Notes: a model not told the origin generated them from the sequence alone. A DNA stretch of 64,000 nt from Gordonia sp. ABSL11-1 (GCF_030315685.1 NZ_JASXSI010000017.1:62001-126000), one strand, 5' to 3'. Counted from the first letter of the stretch, positions 1 to 11,332 are shown. Numbers and translations are program-made.

Positions 1-77
1 GTCCCGCAGTGGCGCTGTCGCCGCGCGCACACGGCCACGAGGCCCCGTGCGGAGCACCGGGCCGCCGGGCGCCGAGC

Positions 78-914
78 TCAGCCCAGCGCCGACTCGACCT
101 CGTCGCGCGTGCGTTCGCAGGCAGCGCGGAGGTCGCCGATCGCCGGTCCGCTCCGCAACACCCCCCGACTGCTCGCGGGCAGCAACCACGTGGCATCGGC
201 ACCGGCGAACACCTCGGCGAGATCGGCCGGGGTGGCCCCTTGCGCGCCCAGGCCGGGCGCCAGGATCGGCCCCCGCAGGCCGGCGAGGTCGAGACCGTGG
301 GCCCGCGTGGCGCCGACGACAAGTCCGACAGTCGACGAGCCGTCGGCGTTCTCCTCGGCCGCGGCGTCGACGACGGTCTGCCCGACCGGTCGGCCGTCAG
401 CGTCGGCGAGTTGTATCCGCACGCCCTCGGGGTTCGAGGTGCGGGCGAGCACGAAGACCCCCCGCTCGGTCGCACGGGCCGCCTCGACGGCGGGCGCGAG
501 CGACCCGAACCCGAGGTAGGGCGAGAGGGTGACCGCGTCCGAGCACAGCGGTGAGGCGTCGCCGAGCCAGGCGGTCGCGTAGGCCTGCATCGTCGAACCG
601 ATGTCTCCGCGCTTGGCGTCGGCGAGCACGAGCGCTCCCGCGGCCTGGCAACCGCGGATCACCTTCTCGAGAACGGCGAATCCGCCCGAGCCGAACACCT
701 CGAAGAAGGCGACCTGCGGCTTGATCACCGCCGCCGTGGGGCCCAGCGCCTCGACGCAGATGTCGGCGAACCTCGACAACCCGTCTACGGAGACCGGTAA
801 GCCCCACTCCTCCAGCAGTGCTGCGTGCGGGTCGATGCCGGCGCACAGACGTCCCCGCTCTGCGATGACCTCTCGGTAGCGCGGCGCGAACCCGGACGAC
901 GGCGGCGCGGTCAT
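78..914 (-). CDS. pyrF: Orotidine 5'-phosphate decarboxylase
   Basis: PyrF decarboxylates OMP to UMP, the last step of de novo pyrimidine synthesis. The 278-residue product carries the DAKRGDIG active-site segment with the catalytic lysine and aspartate. Its length and style fit the longer type-2 OMP decarboxylases of Actinobacteria rather than the short E. coli type. The start at 914 is chosen because its ATG overlaps the carB stop as ATGA, the usual coupling in this operon; a longer upstream reading would run into carB. It is the last visible gene of the pyr operon. The 77 bases beyond its stop hold no gene I can support. Confidence 0.96.
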   Translation of the reverse strand: MTAPPSSGFAPRYREVIAERGRLCAGIDPHAALLEEWGLPVSVDGLSRFADICVEALGPTAAVIKPQVAFFEVFGSGGFAVLEKVIRGCQAAGALVLADAKRGDIGSTMQAYATAWLGDASPLCSDAVTLSPYLGFGSLAPAVEAARATERGVFVLARTSNPEGVRIQLADADGRPVGQTVVDAAAEENADGSSTVGLVVGATRAHGLDLAGLRGPILAPGLGAQGATPADLAEVFAGADATWLLPASSRGVLRSGPAIGDLRAACERTRDEVESALG

Positions 915-3900
915 CGGCGGTTCACCAGCACCGCGTGACGCCGTTGTAGCGACTGGACCTCCATCTGACCGTTCATCGCGGCCTCGATGCCCTGCACGGC
1001 GGCGCTGGCCCCCTGCACGGTGGTGATGCATGGGATGTTCACCGACACGGCGGCACTACGGATCTCGTAGCCGTCCACGCGCGGTCCCGAGTTGCCGTAC
1101 GGCGTGTTGATCACCATGGCGACCTCTCCGGCCCGAATGATGTCGACGATCGTCGGCTCACCGTCGGCTGCCTCGAAGTGCTTGCGCACGGTCCGACACT
1201 CGATACCGTTGCGGCGCAACACGTCCGCTGTACCGACAGTGGCCAGGATCTCGAATCCTAGGTCCGCTAGGTGTTTGACCGGGAACAGCAGGGCGCGCTT
1301 GTCCTTGTTCGCGACGGACACGAAGATCGCCCCCGACGTCGGCAGCGATCCGTAGGCAGCCGTCTGCGACTTGGCGAAGGCACGGCCGAAGTCGGCGTCG
1401 ATGCCCATCACCTCGCCGGTGGACTTCATCTCCGGACTGAGCAGCGAGTCGACACCCATTCCGTCATGACGACGGAACCGGTTGAACGGCAGCACCGCCT
1501 CCTTGACCGAGATCGGAGCGTGCGCCGGGGACTCACCGCCGTCGCCCTCGGCCTCCAGCAGGCCCTGGCGGCGCAGCTCGGCGATCGACTCGCCCAGCAT
1601 CACCCGGGCGCAGGCCTTGGCGAGCGACACGGCGGTCGCCTTGGAGACGAACGGCACCGTGCGACTGGCCCGCGGGTTGGCCTCCAGGACGTAGAGGACG
1701 TCGTCCTTGAGTGCGTACTGCACGTTGAGCAGCCCGCGGACGCCGATCCCCTTGGCCAGTGCCTCGGTGGACGCGCGGACCATCTCCAGATCCGAACGCC
1801 CCAGGGTCACCGGGGGCAGCGCGCACGCCGAGTCACCGGAGTGGATACCGGCCTCCTCGATGTGCTCCATGACCCCGCCGATGTAGACCTCGTCGCCGTC
1901 GCAGAGGGCATCGACGTCGATCTCCACCGCGTCCTCGAGGAATCGGTCGACGAGCACCGGATGGTCTTCGGTCAGCTCCGTGGCGCGGGAGATGTAATCC
2001 TCCAGCGACGTCTCGTCGTAGACGATCTCCATGCCGCGCCCGCCCAGCACGTAAGACGGTCGGACGAGGACCGGATAGCCGATACGGGCAGCGGTGTCGC
2101 GTGCCTCGGCGAAGCTCGTCGCGGTGCCGAATGCGGGCGCGGGCAGCCCGGCCGCGGTGAGCACCTTGCCGAACTCGCCACGGTCCTCGGCCAGGTCGAT
2201 GGCCGCCGGGCTGGTCCCGACGATCGGCACACCCGCCGACTCGAGACGATCGGCCAGTCCCAGCGGCGTCTGACCACCGAGCTGGACGATGACACCGGCC
2301 ACCGTGCCGGACTCGGACTCGGCACGGTAGACCTCGAGGACGTCCTCGAAGGTGAGTGGCTCGAAGTAGAGACGGTCGGCGGTGTCGTAGTCGGTGGAGA
2401 CCGTCTCCGGGTTGCAATTGACCATCACGGTCTCGTAGCCGGCCTCCGACAACGTCAGTGCCGCATGCACACACGAGTAGTCGAACTCGATGCCCTGCCC
2501 GATCCGGTTCGGGCCCGATCCGAGGATCAGCACCTTCGGCCGATCGGGCTGCGGTGCCACCTCACTCGTCGCGCCGGGGTCGAGCTCGTAACTGGAGTAG
2601 TGATACGGGGTCTTGGCCTCGAACTCCGCCGCACACGTGTCGACCGTCTTGTAGACCGGATGCACGCCGAGCCCGACGCGGAACGCACGGACCGCGGCCT
2701 CATCGGCGAAATCGGCTCGCAGCGCGGCGATCTGGCGGTCGGAGAACCCCGTCGACTTCGCCTCGCGCAGCAACGCCTCATCGAGCGTGTCCGCATCGCG
2801 GATGTCGGCGCCGAGTGCGGCGATGCCGCCGATCTCGGCGAGGAACCACGGGTCGATGGCGGTCGCCTCATAGAGCTGCTCGACACTGGCACCCGCCTCG
2901 AACGCCAGCATCAGTCCGTACAACCGGCCGTCCTTCGGCGTGCGCAGCGACTCGAGCAGCGCATCGAGGTCGAGTGAGGCCGGATCGGGCCGGTTCGGCT
3001 CGGTCCAGAATCCGGCCGCCTTCGTCTCCAGCGAACGCATCACCTTGCCCAGGGCCTCGGCGAAACTGCGTCCCAGCGACATCGCCTCGCCCACCGACTT
3101 CATCGTGGTGGTGAGCGTGTCGTCGGCGCCGGGGAACTTCTCGAACGCGAAACGCGGAGCCTTCACGACGACGTAGTCGAGTGTCGGCTCGAAGCAGGCC
3201 GGCGTCTCCTTGGTGATGTCGTTGACGATCTCGTCGAGGCTGTAGCCGATGGCGAGTTTCGCGGCGATCTTCGCGATCGGGAAGCCGGTGGCCTTCGACG
3301 CCAGCGCCGACGACCGCGACACACGTGGGTTCATCTCGATGACGACGAGGCGACCGTCGGCCGGGTCCTGGGCGAACTGGATGTTGCAGCCACCCGTGTC
3401 GACGCCGACCTCGCGCAGGATCGCGATCGAGAGATCGCGCATGATCTGGTATTCGCGGTCCGTCAAGGTCATCGCGGGCGCCACCGTGACCGAGTCGCCG
3501 GTGTGCACGCCGACCGGATCGAGGTTCTCGATGGAGCAGACGACCACGACGTTGTCGCGGTTGTCGCGCATCAGCTCGAGCTCGTACTCCTTCCAGCCCA
3601 GGATCGACTCCTCGATCAGCACATTGGCGGTCGGCGACGCGGCCAGTCCCCCGCCGGCAATGCGTTCGAGGTCGTTCTCGTCGTAGGCCATGCCGGAGCC
3701 GAGTCCGCCCATCGTGAACGAGGGTCGCACGACCACCGGGTATCCGAGTTCGGCGACGGTGTCGCGGACCTCGTCCATCGTGTGGCAGACCCGGGACCGG
3801 GCACTCTCACCGCCGACGTCGGCGACGATGTCCTTGAACTTCTGCCGGTCCTCGCCGCGCTGGATGGCGTCGAAGTCGGCACCGATGAGTTCGATGCCGT

Positions 3901-4246
3901 ACTTCTCGAGTGAACCTCGATCATGCAGCGCGACAGCAGTGTTCAGCGCCGTCTGACCACCGAGGGTGGCCAGTACCGCGTCGATCGGGTGCCCTGCGTC
4001 ACGCTCGGCCTCGATCACCTTCTCGACGTACTCGGCCGTGATCGGCTCGATGTAGGTGGCGTCGGCGAACTCCGGGTCGGTCATGATGGTTGCCGGGTTG
4101 GAGTTCACCAGGCTCACCCGCAGGCCCTCGGCCTTCAGGACGCGACACGCCTGGGTGCCCGAGTAGTCGAACTCACATGCCTGGCCGATCACGATCGGAC
4201 CGGAGCCGATCACCAGGACGTGGGAGATGTCTGTACGGCGCGGCAT
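911..4246 (-). CDS. carB: Carbamoyl-phosphate synthase large subunit
   Basis: CarB makes carbamoyl phosphate from bicarbonate, two ATP and the ammonia delivered by CarA, supplying both pyrimidine and arginine synthesis. The 1111-residue protein has the expected duplicated ATP-grasp layout: two related halves, each opening with an ATP-grasp preATP segment ([13 protein letters not shown] near residue 10, [13 protein letters not shown] near residue 575), followed by a C-terminal MGS-like regulatory domain. Length is typical of the family. The ATG shares one base with the carA stop, so the two subunits are probably translated together. Sure of function. Confidence 0.98.
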   Translation of the reverse strand: MPRRTDISHVLVIGSGPIVIGQACEFDYSGTQACRVLKAEGLRVSLVNSNPATIMTDPEFADATYIEPITAEYVEKVIEAERDAGHPIDAVLATLGGQTALNTAVALHDRGSLEKYGIELIGADFDAIQRGEDRQKFKDIVADVGGESARSRVCHTMDEVRDTVAELGYPVVVRPSFTMGGLGSGMAYDENDLERIAGGGLAASPTANVLIEESILGWKEYELELMRDNRDNVVVVCSIENLDPVGVHTGDSVTVAPAMTLTDREYQIMRDLSIAILREVGVDTGGCNIQFAQDPADGRLVVIEMNPRVSRSSALASKATGFPIAKIAAKLAIGYSLDEIVNDITKETPACFEPTLDYVVVKAPRFAFEKFPGADDTLTTTMKSVGEAMSLGRSFAEALGKVMRSLETKAAGFWTEPNRPDPASLDLDALLESLRTPKDGRLYGLMLAFEAGASVEQLYEATAIDPWFLAEIGGIAALGADIRDADTLDEALLREAKSTGFSDRQIAALRADFADEAAVRAFRVGLGVHPVYKTVDTCAAEFEAKTPYHYSSYELDPGATSEVAPQPDRPKVLILGSGPNRIGQGIEFDYSCVHAALTLSEAGYETVMVNCNPETVSTDYDTADRLYFEPLTFEDVLEVYRAESESGTVAGVIVQLGGQTPLGLADRLESAGVPIVGTSPAAIDLAEDRGEFGKVLTAAGLPAPAFGTATSFAEARDTAARIGYPVLVRPSYVLGGRGMEIVYDETSLEDYISRATELTEDHPVLVDRFLEDAVEIDVDALCDGDEVYIGGVMEHIEEAGIHSGDSACALPPVTLGRSDLEMVRASTEALAKGIGVRGLLNVQYALKDDVLYVLEANPRASRTVPFVSKATAVSLAKACARVMLGESIAELRRQGLLEAEGDGGESPAHAPISVKEAVLPFNRFRRHDGMGVDSLLSPEMKSTGEVMGIDADFGRAFAKSQTAAYGSLPTSGAIFVSVANKDKRALLFPVKHLADLGFEILATVGTADVLRRNGIECRTVRKHFEAADGEPTIVDIIRAGEVAMVINTPYGNSGPRVDGYEIRSAAVSVNIPCITTVQGASAAVQGIEAAMNGQMEVQSLQRRHAVLVNRR

Positions 4247-5415
4247 CAGGCCCTCGTTCCTTGCGCACGGTCACCCTCGAGCAGGGTGACGAACTTGTCG
4301 AACAGGGAAGCGGCGTCGTGCGGACCGGCCGCCGCCTCCGGGTGGTACTGGACGGAGAACGCCTGTCCGGACAGCAGTTCGACACCTTCGACGGTGCCGT
4401 CGTTCGCGCACACGTGGCTGACCCGTGCGCGACCGAAATCGGTGTCGAACTCCTCGCCGGCCTCCCCCTCGAGGGCGAAGCCGTGGTTCTGCGCGGTGAT
4501 CGACACCGTGCCGGTGACGTGGTCGATGACCGGGATGTTGATGCCGCGGTGCCCGAACTTCATCTTGTAGGTGGCACGACCCAGGGCGCGGCCCAGGATC
4601 TGATTGCCGAAGCAGATGCCGAACAGCGGTAGCCCGGTGTCGAGCACCCCCCGGGTCAGCTCGACGACGGCGTCGGCGGTCGCCGGGTCACCGGGACCGT
4701 TCGACAGGAAGACCCCGTCCGGCGCCATATCGGTGACGGCGTCGAGCCCGGCGGTCGACGGCAGGACGTGCACCCGCACACCGCGCTGGGCGAACATTCG
4801 CGGGGTGTTGGTCTTGATACCGAGGTCGAGCGCGGCGACGGTGAAGCGGACGTCGCCGTCGGGCTCGACCGTGTACGTGCCGTCGGTGGTGACCTCGCCG
4901 GCGAGGTCCGCGCCCGTCATCTCCGGCTGGTTGCGCACGCGGGCGATCAGCTCGTCGTCGGAGGCGGCGGCCGCGCCGCTGAAGATCCCCGCCCGCATCG
5001 ACCCGTGATCACGCAGGACGTGTACGACGGCCCGCGTGTCGATCCCGGCGATGCCGACGACGCCCTGACGCCGCAGTTCGTCCTCGAGTGAGGTGGTGGC
5101 CCGCCAATTCGACACGCGCCGAGTGGGATTGCGGATCGCGTAACCGGCTACCCAGATCTTGCCCGAGTCACCGGTCGACGAGTCGCTGCCGGCACTCCCG
5201 GTACTCTCGCCGTCCTCGTCGTTCCAGCCGGTGTTACCGATCTGCGGTGCCGTCGCGACGACGATCTGTCGGTGATAGCTGGGGTCGGTCAGTGTCTCCT
5301 GGTAGCCGGTCATGGCGGTGCAGAACACCGCCTCACCGAGCGTCTCCCCGACCGCGCCGTAGGCACTCCCCCGGAAGACCTGGCCGTTCTCCAGCACCAG
5401 AACTGCTGTGCTCAT
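4246..5415 (-). CDS. carA: Carbamoyl-phosphate synthase small (glutaminase) subunit
   Basis: CarA hydrolyses glutamine and channels ammonia to CarB. The 389-residue protein has the small-subunit N-terminal domain followed by a class I glutamine amidotransferase domain with Cys268 in GICFGNQ and His358/Glu360 in YHPE. The ATG at 5415 overlaps the stop of the upstream membrane protein as ATGA. One oddity is a Ser/Gly/Asp-rich stretch at about residues 68-85, just after the NTGWNDED motif, where remembered mycobacterial CarA sequences are shorter. It lies in the N-terminal domain, away from the glutaminase triad, and looks like a surface-loop insertion. Confidence 0.97.
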   Translation of the reverse strand: MSTAVLVLENGQVFRGSAYGAVGETLGEAVFCTAMTGYQETLTDPSYHRQIVVATAPQIGNTGWNDEDGESTGSAGSDSSTGDSGKIWVAGYAIRNPTRRVSNWRATTSLEDELRRQGVVGIAGIDTRAVVHVLRDHGSMRAGIFSGAAAASDDELIARVRNQPEMTGADLAGEVTTDGTYTVEPDGDVRFTVAALDLGIKTNTPRMFAQRGVRVHVLPSTAGLDAVTDMAPDGVFLSNGPGDPATADAVVELTRGVLDTGLPLFGICFGNQILGRALGRATYKMKFGHRGINIPVIDHVTGTVSITAQNHGFALEGEAGEEFDTDFGRARVSHVCANDGTVEGVELLSGQAFSVQYHPEAAAGPHDAASLFDKFVTLLEGDRAQGTRA

Positions 5416-5972
5416 TGCTCTTTCCCCTGTTCGGATTGCTCGGGTCCCGGCCCGTTCACGTCGATGCCGGTGCCGGTTCCGGGACCGATCTCCTCGGTCA
5501 CCCAGCCCGGGTAGATGCCCTTGTCGTCGGCGCGCAGACCGGAGTCGATCTCCGTGCCACTCGGCAGCACCCAGCGGATCACCAGGACGCCGTCGGCGGT
5601 CATCACCTTGCCGGCGAGTCCACGCTCGGTGCGCACGGCGGTGATCGACGACCGTGGGATCCATATTCGCGACGCACCCTGCCGTTCGATGAGGATCCCG
5701 TCCGGATAGGACGAGATCGCCGCGGCCGCACGATCTCCCAGGTCGCCGACGGCCACCCGGTTCTGCCAGCTCGGTGCGATCGTGCTGCCGACGTAGAGCC
5801 CGGTGTCGGGGCCGCGCGTCGGTGCCGGCAGATCGGCGGGTACCGCGGGTGGAGTGCCGATGATGTCCGCCTGCCGACGCCCCCGATTGCGCCAGCCACG
5901 CAGCGCCAGCGCGACGAGGCCCAGCCATACCAGGATCACGACAACCACGATGACGATGTCGAACCCGCTCAT
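5412..5972 (-). CDS. PH-like domain membrane protein of the pyr operon
   Basis: This is a 186-residue protein with one N-terminal membrane segment (about residues 3-24), a short basic stretch and a soluble domain ending in a Gly/Pro-rich acidic tail. Mycobacteria carry a similar small membrane protein between pyrC and carA (the Rv1382 position), annotated as PH-like domain or export protein; its role is not known to me. Both ends overlap their neighbours by four bases (ATGA), so it is firmly part of the pyrimidine operon. Position alone suggests it is co-regulated with UMP synthesis. No catalytic motif is visible, and I do not assign an enzymatic function. Confidence 0.85.
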   Translation of the reverse strand: MSGFDIVIVVVVILVWLGLVALALRGWRNRGRRQADIIGTPPAVPADLPAPTRGPDTGLYVGSTIAPSWQNRVAVGDLGDRAAAAISSYPDGILIERQGASRIWIPRSSITAVRTERGLAGKVMTADGVLVIRWVLPSGTEIDSGLRADDKGIYPGWVTEEIGPGTGTGIDVNGPGPEQSEQGKEQ

Positions 5973-7279
5973 CGGAGGACCTCGCCTGCGCGCGCGGTCA
6001 CGACACCGCGCAGCACGGTGGCGGTGACGGTCGCCGGCATCGTCATGGACTCGTACGGCGTGTTCCGCGACAGGCTTGCCAAGCCGTCGGCGTGGACCAC
6101 CCACGAGGTGTCCGGATCGACGAGGGTCAGGTTCCCCGGCTCCCCCACCTCGATCGGACGACCCTGATCGGTGAGACCGACGATCTGTGCGGGACGTTCG
6201 CTCATGACCCGCGCCACGCCCCGCCAGTCGAGCAGCCCCGGTGTCACCATCGTCTCGATGACGATCGGCAGCGCGGTCTGCAGGCCGAGCATGCCGGGGC
6301 GCGCCTGCGCGAACTCGCAGGCCTTCTCCTGGGCCGCATGCGGGGCGTGATCAGTTGCCACGCAATCGATCACACCGTCGGACAGGGCCTGTCGAAGCGC
6401 TTCGGTGTCAGGCGTCTCGCGCAGCGGAGGGTTCACCTTGTTGACCGGGTCGTAGGTCTCGAGCCGTGAGTCGTCGAGCAGCAGATGGTGAGGGGTGACC
6501 TCTGCGCTGATGGATATCCCCTGCTGTCGCGCCCACCGCAGCAGCTCCACCGTGCCCTCGGTCGACGCGTGGCAGATGTGCACACGGGTACCCGCGTCGC
6601 GTGCCAGCAGGGCGTCGCGGATGACGATCGACTCCTCGGCGGCACGCGGCCAGCCGGTCAATCCGAGTCGAGCGGCGGTGGGGCCCTCGTGCGCTATCGC
6701 GCCGACGGTCAGCCGCGGCTCCTCGGCATGCTGGGCGATCAGCACGTCGAGGCTCTTCGCGTACTCGAGTGCGCGCCGCATCAGCAACGGGTCGTCGACG
6801 CACTTCCCGTCGTCGCTGAACATCCGCACCCCGGCCACACCCGCGGCCATCATGCCCATCTCGGCGAGCTGCTTCCCCGCGAGCCCGACGGTGACCGCAC
6901 CCACGGGATGGACGTCGACCAGCCCGATGTCCCGGCCGGTGCGCCAGACGTTGTCGGTGATCGTCGAGTTGTCGGCGACCGGATCGGTGTTGGCCATGGC
7001 GAACACCGCGGTGTAACCGCCGAGCGCGGCGGCCGCCGATCCGGTCCGGATGGTCTCGGTGTCCTCCCGTCCCGGCTCCCGCAGATGGGTGTGCAGATCG
7101 ACGAAACCGGGCAGCAGAATCGCGCCGCGACCCTCGATGTGCTCTGCGTCGTCCGGGGCCGCGACCGACGACCCGATCTCCGCGATGTGACCGTCGACGA
7201 CGAGGACGTCCACCGGCTCGCCCTCACCGTAGGGACGGACGTCGGTGATCAGGACCGATCCGGTTGTCGGAGCACTCAC
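5969..7279 (-). CDS. pyrC: Dihydroorotase
   Basis: PyrC cyclises carbamoyl-aspartate to dihydroorotate. The 436-residue protein shows the amidohydrolase zinc motif [10 protein letters not shown] (His63, His65) and the downstream ATDHAPH segment typical of class I dihydroorotases. The GTG start at 7279 is preceded by a GGAGA ribosome site at 7287-7291, seven bases away, and begins a few residues before the conserved [11 protein letters not shown] opening. A longer upstream reading has no such support. It follows pyrB after a 64-base spacer, the only non-overlapping junction within the operon, and overlaps the PH-like membrane protein gene as ATGA. Confidence 0.96.
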   Translation of the reverse strand: MSAPTTGSVLITDVRPYGEGEPVDVLVVDGHIAEIGSSVAAPDDAEHIEGRGAILLPGFVDLHTHLREPGREDTETIRTGSAAAALGGYTAVFAMANTDPVADNSTITDNVWRTGRDIGLVDVHPVGAVTVGLAGKQLAEMGMMAAGVAGVRMFSDDGKCVDDPLLMRRALEYAKSLDVLIAQHAEEPRLTVGAIAHEGPTAARLGLTGWPRAAEESIVIRDALLARDAGTRVHICHASTEGTVELLRWARQQGISISAEVTPHHLLLDDSRLETYDPVNKVNPPLRETPDTEALRQALSDGVIDCVATDHAPHAAQEKACEFAQARPGMLGLQTALPIVIETMVTPGLLDWRGVARVMSERPAQIVGLTDQGRPIEVGEPGNLTLVDPDTSWVVHADGLASLSRNTPYESMTMPATVTATVLRGVVTARAGEVLR

Positions 7280-7343
7280 TTCGGCATCTCCACTCGCTGG
7301 GCTCCTGGGTTGTTCGCTGGGACTTCTCTCATCGGGACGGGCG

Positions 7344-8294
7344 TCATGGCAGCGCGGCACTGTCGGTGCCGACGAGCAGGCGGAACAGGACCGCCATGCG
7401 GACGTGGACACCGTTGCGAACCTGTTCGAGGACGGTGGCGCGGGGCGAATCGGCCACCGAGTAGCCGATCTCCATGCCGCGCAACATCGGACCCGGATGC
7501 AGCACCACCGCGTGGTCGTCGAGCAAGGCCATACGGCGATCGTTCAGACCGAACCGCACCGAGTACTCGCGGGCACTCGGGAAGAACCCGCCGTTCATCC
7601 GCTCGGCCTGGACGCGCAGCATCATCACGGCATCGGCGGCCGGCAACTCGGCGTCGAGGTCGTTCGACGTGGCGACCGGCCACTCGTCGACACCGACCGG
7701 CAGCAACGTCTCGGGGGCGACGAGGACCACCTCGGCGCCCAGCGTCGAGAGCAGCTGCGCGTTCGAGCGGGCAACGCGCGAATGCAGGACGTCCCCGACG
7801 ATCGCGATACGCCGGCCGGCGAGATCGCCGAGGCGCTGACGCAGCGTCAGCGCGTCGAGCAGAGCCTGGGTCGGATGCTCGTGCGTGCCGTCGCCGGCAT
7901 TGATGACCGACGGTCCGTGCCCGTCCGCGTCAGAGGTCCAGCCGGCGATCTGATGGGCCGCACCGGACGCCGGGTGACGCACGATGAGGGCATCGGCACC
8001 CGCCGCATGCAGGGTCTTCGCCGTGTCACGCAGGGACTCGCCCTTGCCCGCCGAACTGCTGGACGCGCTGACGTTGATGACGTCGGCGCTCATCCACTTG
8101 CCGGCGACCTCGAACGACACGCGGGTGCGGGTGGAGTTCTCGTAGAAGACGGTCATCACCGTGCGGCCACGCAGCGTGGGCAGCTTGCGGACCTCGCGGC
8201 CCGTCAGCGCCTGCTCGAATCGTTCGGCCTCGTCGAGCAGTTCGGTCGCCTCGTCGGCGGACAGGTCGGCGGTCGACAGCAGGTGGTGCATCAC
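7344..8294 (-). CDS. pyrB: Aspartate carbamoyltransferase catalytic subunit
   Basis: PyrB condenses carbamoyl phosphate with aspartate. The 316-residue protein has the carbamoyl-phosphate loop FYENSTRTR (STRTR at residues 54-58) and the HPTQALLD motif. No regulatory chain (PyrI) gene is present, as usual in Actinobacteria. Two starts are possible: GTG at 8294, overlapping the pyrR stop as GTGA, and ATG at 8291, sharing one base with it. They differ by a single residue. Both imply translational coupling to pyrR. Confidence 0.97.
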   Translation of the reverse strand: MMHHLLSTADLSADEATELLDEAERFEQALTGREVRKLPTLRGRTVMTVFYENSTRTRVSFEVAGKWMSADVINVSASSSSAGKGESLRDTAKTLHAAGADALIVRHPASGAAHQIAGWTSDADGHGPSVINAGDGTHEHPTQALLDALTLRQRLGDLAGRRIAIVGDVLHSRVARSNAQLLSTLGAEVVLVAPETLLPVGVDEWPVATSNDLDAELPAADAVMMLRVQAERMNGGFFPSAREYSVRFGLNDRRMALLDDHAVVLHPGPMLRGMEIGYSVADSPRATVLEQVRNGVHVRMAVLFRLLVGTDSAALP

Positions 8295-8929
8295 GCCTCC
8301 GCCGGACCGGTCGAGGCACGCGGCGGGGCCGGACTCAGCACGACCTCGTCCACACCGTCTTGTTCGACGAGGTGTACCGAGACGTTCTCGTCGCGGGACG
8401 TCGGGATGTTCTTGCCGACATAGTCGGCGCGCAACGGCAGCTCACGGTGACCACGGTCGACCAGCACCGCGAGTTGGACCGCCGACGGCCGGCCGAGATC
8501 GCGCAGCGCGTCGAGCGCGGCACGGACGGTCCGCCCGGAGAAGAGGACATCGTCGACGAGGACCACGACCGCGTTGTCGACGCCACCGGCCGGCACCACC
8601 GTGCGTTCGAGCGGCCGATGCGGCTTGGCGCGCAGATCGTCGCGGTACAGGGTGATGTCGAGGTAACCGACCGGCACGCCGACATCCGTGAACTCGTCGA
8701 TCTTCTCGGCCAGCCGCGTCGCGAGATACGTACCGCGAGTGGGGATTCCGATGATGACCACGCGAGGGGCGCCGGGAGAGCCGAGAGCCGTCTTCTCGAT
8801 CACCTCATGGGCGACGCGGGCGATGGTGCGTGCGACGTCCGACGCGTCGAGCAACACCCGACCCGCGGGTGCCGGGGCTGCCGGAGAAGCAGCGGAGCCA
8901 TCGGTAGGCGGGGCACCGTCGGTTGGCAT
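8291..8929 (-). CDS. pyrR: PyrR pyrimidine regulatory protein / uracil phosphoribosyltransferase
   Basis: PyrR binds the pyr mRNA leader in response to UMP/UTP and also has uracil phosphoribosyltransferase activity. The 212-residue protein has the PRPP-binding motif [14 protein letters not shown] at residues 121-134. An Ala/Pro-rich N-terminal extension of about 22 residues precedes the conserved core. It is the first gene of the operon. A hairpin resembling a PyrR RNA-binding site lies just upstream and overlaps the probable ribosome site, so PyrR probably represses translation of its own operon, as described for Mycobacterium smegmatis. Confidence 0.97.
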   Translation of the reverse strand: MPTDGAPPTDGSAASPAAPAPAGRVLLDASDVARTIARVAHEVIEKTALGSPGAPRVVIIGIPTRGTYLATRLAEKIDEFTDVGVPVGYLDITLYRDDLRAKPHRPLERTVVPAGGVDNAVVVLVDDVLFSGRTVRAALDALRDLGRPSAVQLAVLVDRGHRELPLRADYVGKNIPTSRDENVSVHLVEQDGVDEVVLSPAPPRASTGPAEA

Positions 8930-8940
8930 GGCCGAGCCGA

Positions 8941-8977
8941 CCTCCTTCTCCGCCTCTCTGGACGGATCGTTAAAGGA
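8941..8977 (-). promoter_or_regulatory. Putative PyrR-binding hairpin over the pyrR ribosome site
   Basis: Read on the minus strand, the leader can fold into an upper stem CCGTC/GGCGG closing a CAGAGA hexaloop. A purine-rich internal bulge and a lower stem TCCTT/AAGGA (8943-8977) follow. The segment TCCAGAGAGGCG (8951-8962) fits the PyrR loop consensus UCCNGNGAGGYU except at its last base. The ribosome-binding sequence AAGGAGG at 8941-8947 forms part of the lower stem, 11 bases before the ATG at 8929, so PyrR binding could block ribosome entry. No transcription terminator is obvious, which favours translational control. Confidence 0.75.
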
Positions 8978-8992
8978 TGTCTGTCGCGGAGA

Positions 8993-8998
8993 ACTCTA
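8993..8998 (-). promoter_or_regulatory. Candidate -10 element of the pyr operon promoter
   Basis: On the minus strand TAGAGT fits the actinobacterial TANNNT -10 pattern. It would start transcription near 8986, just upstream of the putative PyrR hairpin. The -35 region is not clear by eye. Confidence 0.4.
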
Positions 8999-9080
8999 CA
9001 CGCCGGGCCACCCGGAAACCGAGCCGACGAGGTGTGCGCTTGGTCAACCCGCCGGTGGGGCGTACTCCATGAGACGAGGG

Positions 9081-9590
9081 TCAGGCCCCGTCGTCGTCGG
9101 CGTCGCTCCCGGCGGCCGCAACATCGGCCCCGCTCGCTCCGCTCCCGGCGGCCGCCGCAGCGCGGACCTGCGGCGCCAACTCCGCGATCTGCGCGAGGAC
9201 ACCGTTGACGAACGCCGGTGAGTCGTCGGTCGACAGTTCCTTGGCCAGTTCGACCGCCTCGTCCACGATGACGATGGGGTCGACATCGACGGCATGGAAC
9301 AGCTCCCAGGTGGCCAGCCGCAGGATCGCACGGTCCACCGCCGGGAGCCGCTCGAGCGTCCATCCCCGCAGGTGCGAGGACACCACGGCGTCGACCTGGT
9401 CGAGATCCGAGCCGAGACCGTCGATGACGGTCGCGGTGTAGTCGTGGATGGTGCCGACGCTCTCGTCGTCGCGGACGTACTCACGTCGTTCGGCGACCAG
9501 CTGCGTCGGGCTGACCCGCTTCGCCTCCGCCTCGAAGAGGAGATCGACGGCGCGACGACGGGCCTTGTGCCGGGTACCGGGCTGTTTCAC
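9081..9590 (-). CDS. nusB: Transcription antitermination factor NusB
   Basis: NusB is an all-helical RNA-binding protein that joins NusE (S10) on boxA RNA during rRNA antitermination. The 169-residue protein has the N-terminal [13 protein letters not shown] helix and the conserved C-terminal segment around [12 protein letters not shown] and [11 protein letters not shown] Gly/Ala/Asp-rich tail of about 30 residues follows and is probably disordered. The GTG start lies 11 bases after the efp stop and has no convincing ribosome site, so reinitiation after efp is likely. It ends 151 bases before the pyrR start. Confidence 0.95.
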   Translation of the reverse strand: MKQPGTRHKARRRAVDLLFEAEAKRVSPTQLVAERREYVRDDESVGTIHDYTATVIDGLGSDLDQVDAVVSSHLRGWTLERLPAVDRAILRLATWELFHAVDVDPIVIVDEAVELAKELSTDDSPAFVNGVLAQIAELAPQVRAAAAAGSGASGADVAAAGSDADDDGA

Positions 9591-9601
9591 GGGTGCGGCG
9601 A

Positions 9602-10165
9602 TCAGGAGTTGACGCGACCGAGGTAGCTGCCGTCGCGCGAGTCGACCTTCAGCTTGTCCCCGGTGTTGATGAACAGCGGGACCGCGATCTCGGCGCCCGT
9701 CTCGAGCTTGGCCGGCTTCGTGCCGCCGGTGGAACGGTCACCCTGCAGGCCGGGATCGGTGTGCTCGACCACCAGCTCGACGGTGACGGGCAGCTCCACG
9801 AACAGCGGGACGCCCTCGTTCAGCGAGACCTGCACGGTCATGCTCTCCAGTAGGAACCGCGCGCCATCGCCGACGGTGTCCGGTGCGATCGAGAACTGTT
9901 CGTAGTCCTTGACATCCATGAAGACGTAGTCGGTGCCGTCGTTGTAGAGGTAGGTCATGTCGCGACGGTCGACAGTCGCGGTCTCCACCTTCACGCCCGC
10001 GTTGAAGGTCTTGTCGACGATCTTGCCCGACAGCACGTTCTTGATCTTGGTACGCACGAAGGCCGGGCCCTTGCCGGGCTTGACGTGCTGGAACTCCTGG
10101 ATCTGCCAGAGCTGGTCGTCCATGCGCAGCACGAGGCCGTTCTTGAAATCGGCGGTGGTCGCCAT
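9602..10165 (-). CDS. efp: Translation elongation factor P
   Basis: EF-P binds between the P and E sites of the ribosome and relieves stalling at consecutive prolines. The 187-residue, three-domain protein has the typical length. The domain-I tip reads KPGKG with Lys32 at the position modified in some bacteria. No lysyl-type EF-P modification gene is visible in this window. The ATG at 10165 follows a purine-rich GAGGGAAGAG stretch. It sits between pepQ (33 bases upstream) and nusB, the conserved actinobacterial order. Confidence 0.98.
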   Translation of the reverse strand: MATTADFKNGLVLRMDDQLWQIQEFQHVKPGKGPAFVRTKIKNVLSGKIVDKTFNAGVKVETATVDRRDMTYLYNDGTDYVFMDVKDYEQFSIAPDTVGDGARFLLESMTVQVSLNEGVPLFVELPVTVELVVEHTDPGLQGDRSTGGTKPAKLETGAEIAVPLFINTGDKLKVDSRDGSYLGRVNS

Positions 10166-10198
10166 GTGTGTTCTCTTCCCTCGGGTCCGGGTCGTCCG

Positions 10199-11332
10199 TC
10201 AGATGACGGTGAATGTCTTGTCGGTGGCGGTCAGCAGCTCCGGTGGGCCGTCGGTGACGACCAGGGTGTCTTCGATCCTGACGCCACCCCGGCCGGGGAG
10301 GTAGACGCCGGGTTCCACGGTCACCGCCGCGCCGCAAGGCAGTGTACCCGTCGCCAGTGCACCGATTCCGGGCGCTTCGTGGATCTCCAGTCCCACGCCG
10401 TGACCGAGGCCGTGGACGTAGTGCTCTCCGTGCCCCGCGGCGGCGATGACCGACCGGGCCGCGGCGTCCACTCCGCGCAGCTCGGCGCCCGGGTGCAGTG
10501 CCGCGCGTCCCGCGGCCTGCGCCGCCGCGACGAGGTCGTAGATCTCGCGTTGCCAGTCGGCCGCCCGGCCCAGGACGTAGGTACGCGTCATGTCCGAGTG
10601 ATAACCCTCCACGACCGCACCGAAATCGATCTTCACCAGGTCACCGTCGGCCAGCACTGCGTCGGTCGGGCGGTGATGCGGCACCGCGGAGTTGGCGCCG
10701 GCCGCGACGATCGTCTCGAACGCCACGGCATCGGCGCCGAGCGCGAACATCTCCCACTCCAGGGCGCGGGCCACCTCACGCTCGGTGGCGCCGGGCCGGA
10801 TCACGCCGCGCTCGACGAGGGTGGCCAACGCCGAGTCGCCGACCGCGCATGCCCGACGCAGTGCGTCGACCTCGCCGGCGTCCTTCACCAGGCGCAGCCC
10901 TTGGACGAGTCCCTGCAGCGGGACGAGTTCGGCGGCGGCGGAGTCCAGCTCACCCATCCGGTCCGCCAGGCCACGGTGCGCCGCGACGGTCACCGCGTCC
11001 GATTCGAAGCCGACGGCCCGTGCGCCCTTACCGGCTGCGTGCACGGCCAGCTCGGTCAGACAGTCCCGGGCGATCACCGCGTCGAGATCGCCGGCCTGCT
11101 CGGCCACCTGCGTGAGGTAGCGGCCGTCGGTGCAGATCCGATCGGCCGATGCGTCGTCGGACCAGATCAGGACCGCGCCGTTGGACCCGGTGAACCCGGT
11201 GAGGTAGCGGACGTTGATCAGGTCGCTGATGACGACGGCGTCGGCGACGGTCTCGCCACCAGCCTGTGCCAACGCCACCCGGACGCGGTCACGTCGGGAG
11301 CGGTAGTCGCTGGTCATGACATCGGAAGGCAT
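10199..11332 (-). CDS. pepQ: Xaa-Pro dipeptidase/aminopeptidase (M24 family)
   Basis: This is a cytosolic metallopeptidase that cleaves peptides at an X-Pro bond. The 377-residue protein has an N-terminal creatinase-like domain and a C-terminal pita-bread M24 domain. All five metal ligands are visible: Asp236 (KIDFGA), Asp247 (HSDMTRT), His311 (HGLGHGVG), Glu340 (VEPGVY) and Glu354 (RIEDT). The start at 11332 is preferred over an in-frame ATG at 11317 because a TAGCGT -10 lies six bases upstream, predicting a leaderless transcript beginning at this ATG. Confidence 0.93.
   Translation of the reverse strand: MPSDVMTSDYRSRRDRVRVALAQAGGETVADAVVISDLINVRYLTGFTGSNGAVLIWSDDASADRICTDGRYLTQVAEQAGDLDAVIARDCLTELAVHAAGKGARAVGFESDAVTVAAHRGLADRMGELDSAAAELVPLQGLVQGLRLVKDAGEVDALRRACAVGDSALATLVERGVIRPGATEREVARALEWEMFALGADAVAFETIVAAGANSAVPHHRPTDAVLADGDLVKIDFGAVVEGYHSDMTRTYVLGRAADWQREIYDLVAAAQAAGRAALHPGAELRGVDAAARSVIAAAGHGEHYVHGLGHGVGLEIHEAPGIGALATGTLPCGAAVTVEPGVYLPGRGGVRIEDTLVVTDGPPELLTATDKTFTVI

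Noticed and set aside
1..77. Start of another gene at the left edge
   Set aside because: The open frames here run antisense into pyrF. There is no conserved product or ribosome site in the 77 bases.
1271..2977. Long plus-strand open frame of 568 codons opposite carB
   Set aside because: Exact antisense to the conserved carB coding region. Composition (Arg, Gly, Asp, Val rich, no domains) is what GC-rich codon bias produces opposite real genes.
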